DNA of 64,000 nucleotides, taken from positions 214,680 through 278,679 of the forward strand of contig SVEY01000001.1 in assembly GCA_015057165.1 (NCBI GenBank), in the 5' to 3' direction. How positions within the stretch are numbered: position 1 is the first letter of the stretch; the number at the start of each line of letters is the position of its first letter. Of this stretch, positions 37,194 to 46,376 are shown in pieces. Both the position numbers and the translations under genes were made by a program. The notes below the pieces were generated by a model, which was not told the DNA's origin, did not search any database, and was given only the letters and a program-made list of their open reading frames with translations. This stretch comes from Lachnospiraceae bacterium. Its GTDB lineage: Bacteria; Bacillota; Clostridia; Lachnospirales; Lachnospiraceae.

Positions 37194-37928
37194 CTATTCT
37201 TCTGTAACGAAATTATGAAATACTTCCTGGACATCATCTTCTTCATCTAATAATTCAAGAATCTTATTGATATCCCAAAGTTCTTCTTCTGTAGTTAATG
37301 TAACATAGTTCTGCGGAATCATACTAACATTTGCATCAGCCATCTTGATTCCTTCCTTTTCTAATGCCTCTCTTACACTAGAGAAATCATTAGGGGCAGT
37401 AAATATCTCGAAACTATCATCTTCTTCATTAAAATCTTCTGCTCCTGCATCAAGTGCAAGCATCATAAGATCATCTGCATCCATATCACATTCTTCTTTG
37501 TCAATAAGTATCTGACCTTTCTCGTCAAACATAAATGATACACAACCCTGTGTACCTATGCTTCCATGACCTTTTGTGAAAGCATTCCTTACATTTGCAG
37601 CAGTACGGTTCTTATTATCTGTAAGACACTTTACAATAATTGCTGTACCACTAGGACCATATCCTTCGTAAGTACATGATTCATAATTAACCGAATTACC
37701 ATCACCAGCTGCCTTCTTAATACCTCTCTCAATTGTATCATTAGGCATATTATTAGCCTTTGCTTTCGCAATAACATCTCTTAATTTATTATTATTTGCT
37801 GGATCTGGTCCTCCTTCTTTAACTGCAACTGCTATTTCTCTTCCTATTACAGTAAATATTTTGCCTTTTGCAGCATCATTCTTTTCTTTTTTGTGCTTGA
37901 TATTAGAAAATTTAGAATGTCCTGACAT
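37194..37928 (-). CDS. yebC: YebC/PmpR family regulatory protein
   Basis: A 244-residue YebC-family protein. The N-terminus [20 protein letters not shown] and the middle [20 protein letters not shown] are diagnostic, as is the acidic third domain. Family members have been described as transcription factors and, more recently, as ribosome-associated factors that help translate proline stretches. It lies between a CBS-domain gene and glgA. Confidence 0.96.
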   Translation of the reverse strand: MSGHSKFSNIKHKKEKNDAAKGKIFTVIGREIAVAVKEGGPDPANNNKLRDVIAKAKANNMPNDTIERGIKKAAGDGNSVNYESCTYEGYGPSGTAIIVKCLTDNKNRTAANVRNAFTKGHGSIGTQGCVSFMFDEKGQILIDKEECDMDADDLMMLALDAGAEDFNEEDDSFEIFTAPNDFSSVREALEKEGIKMADANVSMIPQNYVTLTTEEELWDINKILELLDEEDDVQEVFHNFVTEE

Positions 37929-37969
37929 TTAATTTATTACCTCTTTTCACATTTATACATAAAATATTA

Positions 37970-38800
37970 TCATTTATCGCTATTCTTATCAAGTTTTGAT
38001 ACTTTAACATCTTGAATAACTTTGTTTTTTACATCAATAACCTGGAATTTATATCCATATGCTTTAACAAGAAATGTTGAATTGTCAGATGGAATTTTAC
38101 CATTCATATATGTTAAGAAACCATTAAGGGTTTCAAATTCACCATCAATTTGAATGCCAAGTAATTCTTCTACATCCTCAATACTTGTAATTCCTTCTAT
38201 CCTATATTCACCTTCTTTAAGCTCCACAATATTAGTATTCTCTGTATCATTCTCATCGATAATATTACCAACAATTTCTTCAAGAATATCTTCCATTGTT
38301 ATAATACCCGAAGTCTGACCATATTCATCTACAACTATAGCAATATGATTCTTCTTAATCTTCATTCTATTAAACAGAGAATAGATAGTATTAGTCTCTG
38401 GTATAAAATCAATTTCTCTAATAAGACCATCAACATCTTGAAGTCTTTTGTTAAGATTCTTAGAATCATCAACGTATTTTAGTAATTGTTTTATATGAAC
38501 GCTACCAATAATATCATCAATATCATCAAGATAAACAGGATATCTGGAAAAGCTATTCTCATTAATAAATTCAATTGTTTCTTTAATTGTCATTTTACCA
38601 TCAAGAGCAACAACATTTTTTCTATGAACCATAACATCCTTCGCATCTTTATTGCGAAGCTCAACAATGTTTTGAATCATATCCGCTTCATTTGTATTAA
38701 GTACACCCTTTTCATGGCTCTCATTAACAACTTCTATTAATTCTTCTGAACTGTTATCATCTCTTCGTAAAAGTTTAAATAATTTCTTACCTTTAGCCAA
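37970..38800 (-). CDS. CBS-domain CorC/HlyC-like protein without membrane domain
   Basis: A 276-residue soluble protein with a CBS pair (DVMVHRKNVVALDGKMTIKE at about 55-75; SRYPVYLDDIDDIIGSVHIK near 95; IAIVVDEYGQTSGIITMEDI near 155) followed by the C-terminal CorC/HlyC domain (YRIEGITSIEDVEELLG, then FETLNGFLTYMNGKIP). The N-terminal DUF21 membrane domain of full hemolysin-III/CorB-type transporters is absent, so it resembles E. coli CorC. CorC-like proteins are linked to magnesium and cobalt efflux. It sits between alr and yebC. Confidence 0.88.
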   Translation of the reverse strand: MAKGKKLFKLLRRDDNSSEELIEVVNESHEKGVLNTNEADMIQNIVELRNKDAKDVMVHRKNVVALDGKMTIKETIEFINENSFSRYPVYLDDIDDIIGSVHIKQLLKYVDDSKNLNKRLQDVDGLIREIDFIPETNTIYSLFNRMKIKKNHIAIVVDEYGQTSGIITMEDILEEIVGNIIDENDTENTNIVELKEGEYRIEGITSIEDVEELLGIQIDGEFETLNGFLTYMNGKIPSDNSTFLVKAYGYKFQVIDVKNKVIQDVKVSKLDKNSDK

Positions 38801-38809
38801 ACCAAACTC

Positions 38810-39928
38810 CTATCCTATATATTCTCTAGGTATTCTCTTACCAATATCACATGCAAATTCATAATTAAATCTGCCTGACATCTCTCCAAGTTCTTCCATT
38901 GTTATTGTATTATTTCCATCTGTTCCAAGAAGTGTAACTTCATCAAGGACATTCACTTCTACATCTGTAACATCAACCATAAATTGATCCATACAAACTC
39001 TTCCCAGTATAGGCGCCTTATGTCCATTTATAAGGACATACCCTTTATTAGAAAGTCCTCTTGAATAGCCATCACCATATCCAACAGGAATTGTGGCAAC
39101 TTTCATATTCTTAGATGCAACAAAAGTTCCACCATAACTTATAGAATCACCCTTCTCTATTTCTTTAACAAATACTACATGGCTTTTTATTGACATTATT
39201 GGTCTAATATCAATAAGATGAGACACTTCATCTGAAGGCCATAATCCATATAGAATAATTCCAGCTCTAACCATATCAAAAGCCGCTTCTTTAAATTGAA
39301 TAATGGAAGCTGAATTAGCTGCATGAACTATATCAAATTGTATTCCTCTATCAGATAGTTTATTAATAACATCATGAAAGGTATTAAGTTGTTTCTTAGC
39401 ATATGTAAGATCTGTTTCATCCGCCTTAGCAAAATGTGTAAATATTCCTTGTAAATGAAGATTAGATAGTTCATTTATTCTAGAAATCTCAGCCAAATCA
39501 TCCTCATTATCTCTGAATCCTATTCTTCCCATTCCTGTATCAATCTTAATATGAACATTTATGGTGGAATTCATTTTGACACATTCATCATTAAAATCTT
39601 TAGCCATATCATAAGATATTATTGTAGGTATAATAGAATATGTAATCATACTATGATACGATGATTTAAATGTATATCCAAGTACAAGAATTGGTTTTCT
39701 AATACCATTAATTCTAAGTTCAATACCTTCATCACATGTAGCAACGGCAAATCCATATACATAATCATACTTCTCAAGAATCTTGGCAAATTCTACTGAG
39801 CCATGGCCATATGCATCTGCTTTAATAACACACATTATGTCAGCATTAGGATTGCATTTATGTATTTCTTCAATGTTATGTCTTAGATTGTTAAGATCAA
39901 TATAAGCACATACTCTTTCTTTGTTCAT
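38810..39928 (-). CDS. alr: Alanine racemase
   Basis: PLP enzyme that interconverts L- and D-alanine for peptidoglycan. The 372-residue protein carries the PLP-lysine motif MCVIKADAYGHGS near residue 38, VHIKIDTGMGRIGF near 130, a SYGGTFVA segment near 255 with the catalytic tyrosine, VGYGDGYSRGL, and GRVCMDQFMVDVT near 300. The gene follows nnr with a 3-nt gap, a pairing common in Firmicutes. Confidence 0.97.
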   Translation of the reverse strand: MNKERVCAYIDLNNLRHNIEEIHKCNPNADIMCVIKADAYGHGSVEFAKILEKYDYVYGFAVATCDEGIELRINGIRKPILVLGYTFKSSYHSMITYSIIPTIISYDMAKDFNDECVKMNSTINVHIKIDTGMGRIGFRDNEDDLAEISRINELSNLHLQGIFTHFAKADETDLTYAKKQLNTFHDVINKLSDRGIQFDIVHAANSASIIQFKEAAFDMVRAGIILYGLWPSDEVSHLIDIRPIMSIKSHVVFVKEIEKGDSISYGGTFVASKNMKVATIPVGYGDGYSRGLSNKGYVLINGHKAPILGRVCMDQFMVDVTDVEVNVLDEVTLLGTDGNNTITMEELGEMSGRFNYEFACDIGKRIPREYIG

Positions 39929-39931
39929 TTA

Positions 39932-41419
39932 CTAAAAACCTTCTTTCAACACAACGCTTATCATTTCTATTATATCAGAAGCGTTAACAAAGTGCGCACC
40001 TAATTTCTCACTTGCTTTATCACCACACAATCCATGTAAATATACTCCTAGAACAGCAGCATATTCAGGATTAATATTATTAGCAATTAAACCGGTAATT
40101 ATTCCTGTTAGGACATCACCACTTCCTGCAGTAGCCATACCATTATTACCAGATGTATTAATGAATACATTTTCTTTTAAAGAAACAACAGTTGCAGCAG
40201 ATTTAAGCACAGTAATAACATTATATTCCTTTGTACAATCAGACGCTTTATTAATCATATCATTTTTGATATCAGGTATTTCTCCACCTATTAATCGTTT
40301 CATTTCACCAAGATGAGGTGTGATTATAATCTGGTTGTTATGATCCTTTAGAATGGATTTGTTATTACTAATTATATTGATTGCATCTGCGTCAATAACA
40401 AGAGGCTTGTCATATCTTTTGACAACATATTCTACAATATTTTTTGCTATATCACTTTTGGAAATACCTGGACCAATAGCACATACAGTAGACCATTCCA
40501 TTTCCCTTCTAAGAGACATTTCATCAAATGTATCATAGCATGATACTATAGCCTCTGGAAATTGAGATTGTAATATAGTTCTATTATCACTTGTAGTATA
40601 TATCTTAACAAGACCAGCACCAGTTCGAAGAGCAGCTTTAGCACAAAGATATGCTGCACCACTCATTCCTTTTGATCCTGCAATAACAAGTACCTTACCA
40701 TAATCTCCTTTATTAGTATCTTCATTTCGATTATCAAGTATTTTAATATCTTCCTCATCAACACAATAAAGGCATGGATCAATATCATCTAAGAAACTTC
40801 TTCTATTAATACCAATATCGCATATAAATGTATTGCCAGCATATTCTCTTCCTGGATAAAGTAGATGCCCTGGTTTTCTATAATTAAATGACACAGTAGC
40901 ATTTACTTTACAAGCAACACCCATAACACTTCCATTATCAGTATTAATACCGCTAGGAATATCTATTGCCATTTTAAATCCAGTCGCTTTATTAAATGCT
41001 GTTACATATCTTGCATATTCACCAGTAACATCCCTAGATAAACCAATTCCAAGAATAGCATCTATAAAAACATCATATTCATTAATACAATCTATATCTA
41101 CTTCTTTGATATTGTATTTTCTACTAATTTCTAATTGTTCAACCAAATCAGGTGAGAACTTATCTTCATCACCGCACAATAGAATAGATACGTTGAAATC
41201 ATAATTATGAAGTAATCTTGCAAGACATACTCCATCACCACCATTATTACCTGTACCTACAAACACCAGAATTTTACTATTAAAATTAATAAAATCGCTT
41301 AGTACAGAAAAAACACTTAAAGATGCTCTCTCCATAAGAGTAGATGATTTGATACCATAATAATTAATAGTATTATAATCACATTTTTTCATTTCTTTTG
41401 CACTTAGAATTGTCTTCAT
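39932..41419 (-). CDS. nnr: Bifunctional NAD(P)H-hydrate epimerase / dehydratase
   Basis: Repairs hydrated NAD(P)H. The 495-residue protein has the N-terminal YjeF epimerase (VFVGTGNNGGDGVCLARLL at about 52-70, MAIDIPSGINTDNG near 150) and the C-terminal ribokinase-like dehydratase (VLVIAGSKGMSGAAYLCAKA near 245, GPGISKSD, TPHLGEMKRL, and NNGMATAGSGDVLTGIITGL near 430). Both halves appear intact. It is the first gene after a terminator and is followed by alr. Confidence 0.96.
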   Translation of the reverse strand: MKTILSAKEMKKCDYNTINYYGIKSSTLMERASLSVFSVLSDFINFNSKILVFVGTGNNGGDGVCLARLLHNYDFNVSILLCGDEDKFSPDLVEQLEISRKYNIKEVDIDCINEYDVFIDAILGIGLSRDVTGEYARYVTAFNKATGFKMAIDIPSGINTDNGSVMGVACKVNATVSFNYRKPGHLLYPGREYAGNTFICDIGINRRSFLDDIDPCLYCVDEEDIKILDNRNEDTNKGDYGKVLVIAGSKGMSGAAYLCAKAALRTGAGLVKIYTTSDNRTILQSQFPEAIVSCYDTFDEMSLRREMEWSTVCAIGPGISKSDIAKNIVEYVVKRYDKPLVIDADAINIISNNKSILKDHNNQIIITPHLGEMKRLIGGEIPDIKNDMINKASDCTKEYNVITVLKSAATVVSLKENVFINTSGNNGMATAGSGDVLTGIITGLIANNINPEYAAVLGVYLHGLCGDKASEKLGAHFVNASDIIEMISVVLKEGF

Positions 41420-41446
41420 ATTAATCCTCTTTCCTATAGAGTATAC

Positions 41447-41475
41447 AAAAATACATCCATAAAATGGATGTATTT
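41447..41475 (-). terminator. Terminator after the leuS-rex operon
   Basis: A perfect 12-bp inverted repeat, AAATACATCCAT / ATGGATGTATTT, with a 3-nt loop, followed by further Us on the minus strand. It lies 10 nt after the stop of the coiled-coil gene and just before nnr. Confidence 0.85.
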
Positions 41476-41485
41476 AATTAATATA

Positions 41486-42199
41486 TTAATCAGCCTTTAT
41501 ATCTTCTAATTTCTTGGCTTTTTCTTCCTCTTCTTTTGCCTTCTCTAATGCCTTTTCTTTTGCCTTCGCAATAGCCATTTCGTTAGCTTTAAGATTCTGC
41601 TCGTAATCTTCATACTTAACATCAAAGAGATTCATAACATCTTTGCCGAAAATATCATTCATATAGACATAAATCTCTCTATTATTAATTTCGCGATTTT
41701 GCTTTCTAATTAAGTTCTTCTTAAGCTCGATTCTCATTTCTGTAATCCAGCCACTAATCTCTTCGATTTCAGAACTGTTAGTTCTAAGTTTCTCATAACA
41801 AAAAGACATAGTATCAAGCATAAGTTTTTCATTAACAATCTTTATCTGTTTTGGAAGTTCTAGTAGTCTATCTTCTATCTCTTCAATCTTCTTCTTAGAT
41901 TCTTCCATAAGGCGTCGATTATCATTTAAGTTCTGAGCCTCTTCTATATGTTTGGTGCTATCTACACCTTCCATATTCTGAACAATCCCATGCATAAGAT
42001 TACTTTTAACTTTCTTGTATTCTTTTAACTCTGTAGTAAGCTTACCTTGTTCAGCAAGAAGTACTTTTAATTCTGCTTCATTTTCAATTATTTCTTTTGG
42101 CTTGCCACTTACTGCAAAAAGCCTGTGCCATTTTTGATCAAGTACAAGTATAGGTACTTTAACACCTTTAAGTGCGGCAAGAAAACCTTGTTCGTTCAT
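41486..42199 (-). CDS. Coiled-coil hypothetical protein downstream of rex
   Basis: A 237-residue soluble protein. Residues 1-35 look globular (FLAALKGVKVPILVLDQKWHRLF), and about 40-130 and 200-237 are long charged helices predicted to form coiled coils (EEAQNLNDNRRLMEESKKKI, EKALEKAKEEEEKAKKLED). I do not recognise a characterised family; similar proteins are found next to rex in Lachnospiraceae to my knowledge. It is the last gene before the terminator and starts 4 nt after rex. Confidence 0.75.
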   Translation of the reverse strand: MNEQGFLAALKGVKVPILVLDQKWHRLFAVSGKPKEIIENEAELKVLLAEQGKLTTELKEYKKVKSNLMHGIVQNMEGVDSTKHIEEAQNLNDNRRLMEESKKKIEEIEDRLLELPKQIKIVNEKLMLDTMSFCYEKLRTNSSEIEEISGWITEMRIELKKNLIRKQNREINNREIYVYMNDIFGKDVMNLFDVKYEDYEQNLKANEMAIAKAKEKALEKAKEEEEKAKKLEDIKAD

Positions 42200-42203
42200 A
42201 TAA

Positions 42204-42830
42204 TCACTTCCTCGTTATATTATATGATAATTGCATCAAACTATCAGATAAATGAACATTTTCAACAACAACATCTTCATCTTCAAATTCCAAGTCAACA
42301 TGAGCAAAATTCCATATTGATTTTACACCAAGACTAACAAGCTTGTTAGCAGCATCAAAAGCATTTTGCTTTGGTAATGTAAGAGCTGCAATATCAACTC
42401 TATTCTCTTTAACAAATGACTCTAAATCATCTAGAGAATATACTTTAATTCCGTTAATTGTTGTTCCAAACAAATCAGGGTTAACATCAAACATAGCAAG
42501 AGTTGGAAAACCAAGTCTCTCAAATTTGTCATATCTTACAATTGCTTTGGCAAGATTACCAGCACCTACTATTATCATATTATGCACTTTATCAAGTCCA
42601 AGGATCTTACCAATTTCTTCGTGAAGGTATTTCACATTATATCCATATCCCTGTTGTCCGAAGCCTCCAAAATTATTAAGATCCTGCCTTATCTGAGAAG
42701 CTGTAGAATTCATCTTCACACTTAATTCATTAGAAGATATTCTTTCAGTTCCCTGCATTAACAAATCTCCCAGATATCTGTAATATCTTGGCAAACGTCT
42801 TATTACTGCTTGTGATATTTGTTCATTCAT
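42204..42830 (-). CDS. rex: Redox-sensing transcriptional repressor Rex
   Basis: NADH/NAD-responsive DNA-binding repressor of fermentative and respiratory genes. The 208-residue protein has an N-terminal winged helix (VIRRLPRYYRYLGDLLMQG, then ISSNELSVKMNSTASQIRQDL) and a Rossmann domain with MIIVGAGNLAKAIVRY near 88. FGQQGYGYNV in between is a Rex signature. It lies near the end of the leuS operon; the operon promoter carries a likely Rex site at 48876-48893, suggesting autoregulation. Confidence 0.96.
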   Translation of the reverse strand: MNEQISQAVIRRLPRYYRYLGDLLMQGTERISSNELSVKMNSTASQIRQDLNNFGGFGQQGYGYNVKYLHEEIGKILGLDKVHNMIIVGAGNLAKAIVRYDKFERLGFPTLAMFDVNPDLFGTTINGIKVYSLDDLESFVKENRVDIAALTLPKQNAFDAANKLVSLGVKSIWNFAHVDLEFEDEDVVVENVHLSDSLMQLSYNITRK

Positions 42831-42843
42831 ATTTGTTTCCTCG

Positions 42844-44739
42844 TCACTCCATTTTCAAACTAAGTTCTTCCCACTTATCATATAATGGTTCTAGTTTAAG
42901 ATTAATTTCATTTTTATTATTAGTAAGCTCATTAAGCTTTGCAGAATTTGTAGCATTATCCGGATTCATTAACTCTTCATCAATTTTAGCAATTTCTTCT
43001 TCAAGTTTTTCAATCTGACTTTCAATATTATTAAATTCTTTTTTTAATTTATTCTTTTTTGCGGCAAGTTCTTTCTGTTTTTTCCAATCATCTTTGCCAC
43101 TTGATTCTTTCGTAATATCTTCTTTACTAGAAAATGTATATTTGTTACTAACAGAATCTTTCTTATCTATGTAATAATCATAATTACCAAGATATTCATT
43201 GACACCATTATCAGTAAGTTCTAATACCTTAGTGGCAACTTTATTAACAAAATATCTATCATGACTTACGAATAACAAAGTACCTTCATATTCATTAAGA
43301 GCATGTTCTAATATATCCTTCGACTCCATATCTAAATGATTCGTAGGCTCATCAAGAATAAGAAAATTAGTATCACTTAGCATTAGTTTACAAAGAGACA
43401 CACGTCCTTTTTCTCCACCAGAAAGAGTCTTTATTAACTTATTAACATCATCCTGCATAAATCCAACTGCAGCAAGAGCATTTCTTACTTTAGTATTATT
43501 CATATTAGGATACATATCATGAATCTCTTGAAAAATAGTATTATCATCAGTTAGATTCATCTGTGCCTGATCATAGTAAGAAAGCTCAACATTAGTACCC
43601 ATTTTAATTGTTCCAGATGTAGCTTTTTTACTTCCTGTTATCATTTTAAGGATTGTTGATTTACCTGTTCCATTGTCACCAAGAAGTGCTACTCTATCCA
43701 ATCTATTTAAAGAAAAAGAGACATTCTCAAAAATCTTACTGTCATCATATATACATGATATTTCTTCAACTTTTAATACATCATCACCGCTTCTGGTTCT
43801 TACATCAAATGAAAGTCTAATATCAGTTTTATTATCTGACATCTTATTAATAACTTCCATTTTATCAAGTGTTTTTATACGGCTTTCTGCTCTCTTTATT
43901 GACTTTTCACGATTAAATGATTGAAGCTTTTCTATTACTTCTTTCTGATGTAAGATTTCTTTATTTTGTTTCTCAACTTCTCTTTCATTAGTAAGTAAGA
44001 GATTTTCCTTCTGTGACATAAAGGCACTGTAATTACCTTTATAAATCCTTGCAGGTGTAGTATTTAAATCAAGTACATGATCAACTACTTTATCAAGAAA
44101 ATATCTATCATGAGCAACTATAATCAAAGGTTTATTATAGGAAGACAAGAAGTTTTCTAACCAGCTTATGGCATTAATATCAAGATGATTAATCGGTTCA
44201 TCAAGTATTAATAAATCATTGTCTTCTACAAGAATCCTTGCAAGATATACTCTTGTAAGCTCGCCACCAGATAACATATCCAAAGTCTTAGAGAATTCAT
44301 CATTAGTAAATCCAAGACCTTTAAGTACAGATTCAGCTAAGCTTTTATAATATAAACCACCTTTATCCTGAAAATCCTTAAGAAGTTTCTCGTGATTATC
44401 TATAGCTTCTTTGTCAGTCATATTCTGCTCAAGCATGGATAATTCATTTTCCATATTAATCAAATCATCTCTGGCATTAATAACTGTATTAAGAATTGTA
44501 TCATTAGAAGAATTATCATTATATTGAGCTAAGTATCCGACTTTAATATTCTTTGCTATATGAACTTCTCCTTCATCAGGAGTTAGTTCATTAATAAGTA
44601 TTTTTAATAAAGTAGATTTACCTGTCCCATTACTGCCACATATTGCATATCGCTCATCTTTATTTATTTGTATGCTAACATCACTAAGCACTTTATCTTC
44701 TCCAAAATACTTAGTAATATTGTTTGCAGAAATAATCAT
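42844..44739 (-). CDS. ABC-F family ATPase
   Basis: A 631-residue ABC-F protein, soluble with two ABC domains and no membrane segments; such proteins act on the ribosome in translation or antibiotic resistance. Walker A motifs are CGSNGTGKSTLLK (about 35) and LGDNGTGKSTILK (about 355); ABC signatures are LSGGELTRVYLARIL and LSGGEKGRVSLCKLM; the Walker B regions are LLILDEPINHLDINA and LILDEPTNHLDMES. A C-terminal charged coiled coil (about 545-631) resembles YfmR/Uup types. The start overlaps the thioesterase stop (ATGA). Confidence 0.93.
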   Translation of the reverse strand: MIISANNITKYFGEDKVLSDVSIQINKDERYAICGSNGTGKSTLLKILINELTPDEGEVHIAKNIKVGYLAQYNDNSSNDTILNTVINARDDLINMENELSMLEQNMTDKEAIDNHEKLLKDFQDKGGLYYKSLAESVLKGLGFTNDEFSKTLDMLSGGELTRVYLARILVEDNDLLILDEPINHLDINAISWLENFLSSYNKPLIIVAHDRYFLDKVVDHVLDLNTTPARIYKGNYSAFMSQKENLLLTNEREVEKQNKEILHQKEVIEKLQSFNREKSIKRAESRIKTLDKMEVINKMSDNKTDIRLSFDVRTRSGDDVLKVEEISCIYDDSKIFENVSFSLNRLDRVALLGDNGTGKSTILKMITGSKKATSGTIKMGTNVELSYYDQAQMNLTDDNTIFQEIHDMYPNMNNTKVRNALAAVGFMQDDVNKLIKTLSGGEKGRVSLCKLMLSDTNFLILDEPTNHLDMESKDILEHALNEYEGTLLFVSHDRYFVNKVATKVLELTDNGVNEYLGNYDYYIDKKDSVSNKYTFSSKEDITKESSGKDDWKKQKELAAKKNKLKKEFNNIESQIEKLEEEIAKIDEELMNPDNATNSAKLNELTNNKNEINLKLEPLYDKWEELSLKME

Positions 44740-45125
44740 ATATGAGCTCCATTAAAACTAATTTTGGCAACAAGATTTCCTAAGCCATCTTTGATTGTAC
44801 TTTCGTAGAAGCAGAATCTCTTACCTTCTTTCATACAGATACATTCAGCTATAAGTTTGTCATCTTTAGGCTGACTATAATAACTGATATTGCCATTAGT
44901 TGTTACAGTAAGATGTTCTGGTGTATTAGTTGCAACTGCAAATGAGAAATCGCCAATAGTATAAAACACACCTCCCATTACATGATCACCAGCCGCTTTA
45001 TGATGATCTTGTAATTGTAAGCTTACTTTAGAATATCTATCACCTATCTCATCAATTACAATTCCAGTGGCTTTAGTTGCATATCTGTCCTGTGCAAAAA
45101 ATTCTCTTGCTTCTTCTAGTGTCAT
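44736..45125 (-). CDS. PaaI-type hotdog-fold thioesterase
   Basis: A 129-residue hotdog-fold protein of the PaaI/YbgC-like acyl-CoA thioesterase group. Recognisable elements are HKAAGDHVMGGVFYTIGDFSFAVA-like region at about 42-65 with the core glycines, and TVTTNGNISYYSQPKDDKLIA near 73-93. The physiological acyl-CoA is unknown. It overlaps the ABC-F gene by 4 nt and follows icd by 31 nt. Confidence 0.82.
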   Translation of the reverse strand: MTLEEAREFFAQDRYATKATGIVIDEIGDRYSKVSLQLQDHHKAAGDHVMGGVFYTIGDFSFAVATNTPEHLTVTTNGNISYYSQPKDDKLIAECICMKEGKRFCFYESTIKDGLGNLVAKISFNGAHI

Positions 45126-45156
45126 TATAGTCTCCGTTCTTACAACATATTATAAA

Positions 45157-46365
45157 TTATAGCAATCCTTCAAGTGTCTCTCTAACAGCAACAATAAAAT
45201 CTCGACTATTTAAAACAGTAGGGTTTTTCTCATCTGTAAGAAGGGCTAAATCCTTAGTCATCTTACCTGCTTCAATAGTATCGATACATGCTTTTTCTAA
45301 CTTGTTAGCGAAATCAATAAGTTCATTAATGCCATCAAGTTCTCCACGTTTCTTAAGGGCACCTGTCCAGGCAAAAATTGTTGCTACTGAATTTGTAGAA
45401 GTCTCTTCGCCATTAAGATGCTTATAATAATGACGTTGTACAGTACCATGTGCTGCTTCATATTCAAAATATCCATCAGGCGAACAAAGAACAGATGTCA
45501 TCATGGCAAGTGATCCAAAAGCTGAAGAAACCATATCAGACATTACATCACCATCATAGTTCTTGCATGCCCAGATATATCCACCTTCTGACTTCATTAC
45601 ACGAGCAACAGCATCATCAACTAATGTATAGAAATATACTATTCCTGCTTCATCAAATCTGGTCTTAAATTCATTATCAAATATTTCCTGGAATATATCT
45701 TTAAATGTATGATCATATTTCTTAGAAATAGTATCCTTTGTCGCAAACCATAAATCCTGCTTTGTATCAAGAGCATAATTAAAGCATGAGCGAGCAAAGC
45801 TTTCAATTGACTTGTCAATATTATGTTGACCCTGAAGAACTCCAGGACCATCAAATTCATGTATAGTTTCTTCTAATACCTTACCATCTTCTCCTTCAAA
45901 AACAAGCTTTGCAGTACCAGAACCAGGAACATCAATTTCAACTGATTTGTATACATCACCATAAGCATGTCTTGCAATTGTTATAGGCTTCTTCCAGCTT
46001 CTTACGTTAGGTTTAATATTATTAACAACAATAGGTGCACGAAATACAGTACCATCAAGAATAGCTCTAATTGTACCATTAGGGCTCTTCCACATTTCTT
46101 TAAGATCATATTCTTCCATTCTTGCTGCATTAGGAGTAATAGTTGCACATTTTACAGCAACACCATACTTCTTAGTAGCATTAGCAGAATCTATTGTAAT
46201 CTGATCGTTAGTCTCATTACGCTTCTTAAGCCCCAGGTCATAGTACTCTGTCTTAAGATCAATGTAAGGAAGAAGTAATTCATCCTTAATCATCTGCCAA
46301 AGTATTCTTGTCATCTCATCTCCATCCATCTCAACAAGTGGAGTTGTCATCTTAATCTTATCCAT
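45157..46365 (-). CDS. icd: NADP-dependent isocitrate dehydrogenase
   Basis: Oxidative decarboxylation of isocitrate to 2-oxoglutarate. The 402-residue protein belongs to the eukaryote-like homodimeric NADP-IDH group: [20 protein letters not shown] at the N-terminus, [20 protein letters not shown] and [20 protein letters not shown] near 75-112, [20 protein letters not shown] near 268, and [20 protein letters not shown] near 305. It is placed 11 nt after leuS in an operon that ends with rex, consistent with redox-linked control. Confidence 0.97.
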   Translation of the reverse strand: MDKIKMTTPLVEMDGDEMTRILWQMIKDELLLPYIDLKTEYYDLGLKKRNETNDQITIDSANATKKYGVAVKCATITPNAARMEEYDLKEMWKSPNGTIRAILDGTVFRAPIVVNNIKPNVRSWKKPITIARHAYGDVYKSVEIDVPGSGTAKLVFEGEDGKVLEETIHEFDGPGVLQGQHNIDKSIESFARSCFNYALDTKQDLWFATKDTISKKYDHTFKDIFQEIFDNEFKTRFDEAGIVYFYTLVDDAVARVMKSEGGYIWACKNYDGDVMSDMVSSAFGSLAMMTSVLCSPDGYFEYEAAHGTVQRHYYKHLNGEETSTNSVATIFAWTGALKKRGELDGINELIDFANKLEKACIDTIEAGKMTKDLALLTDEKNPTVLNSRDFIVAVRETLEGLL

Positions 46366-46376
46366 TGTAATCTCCT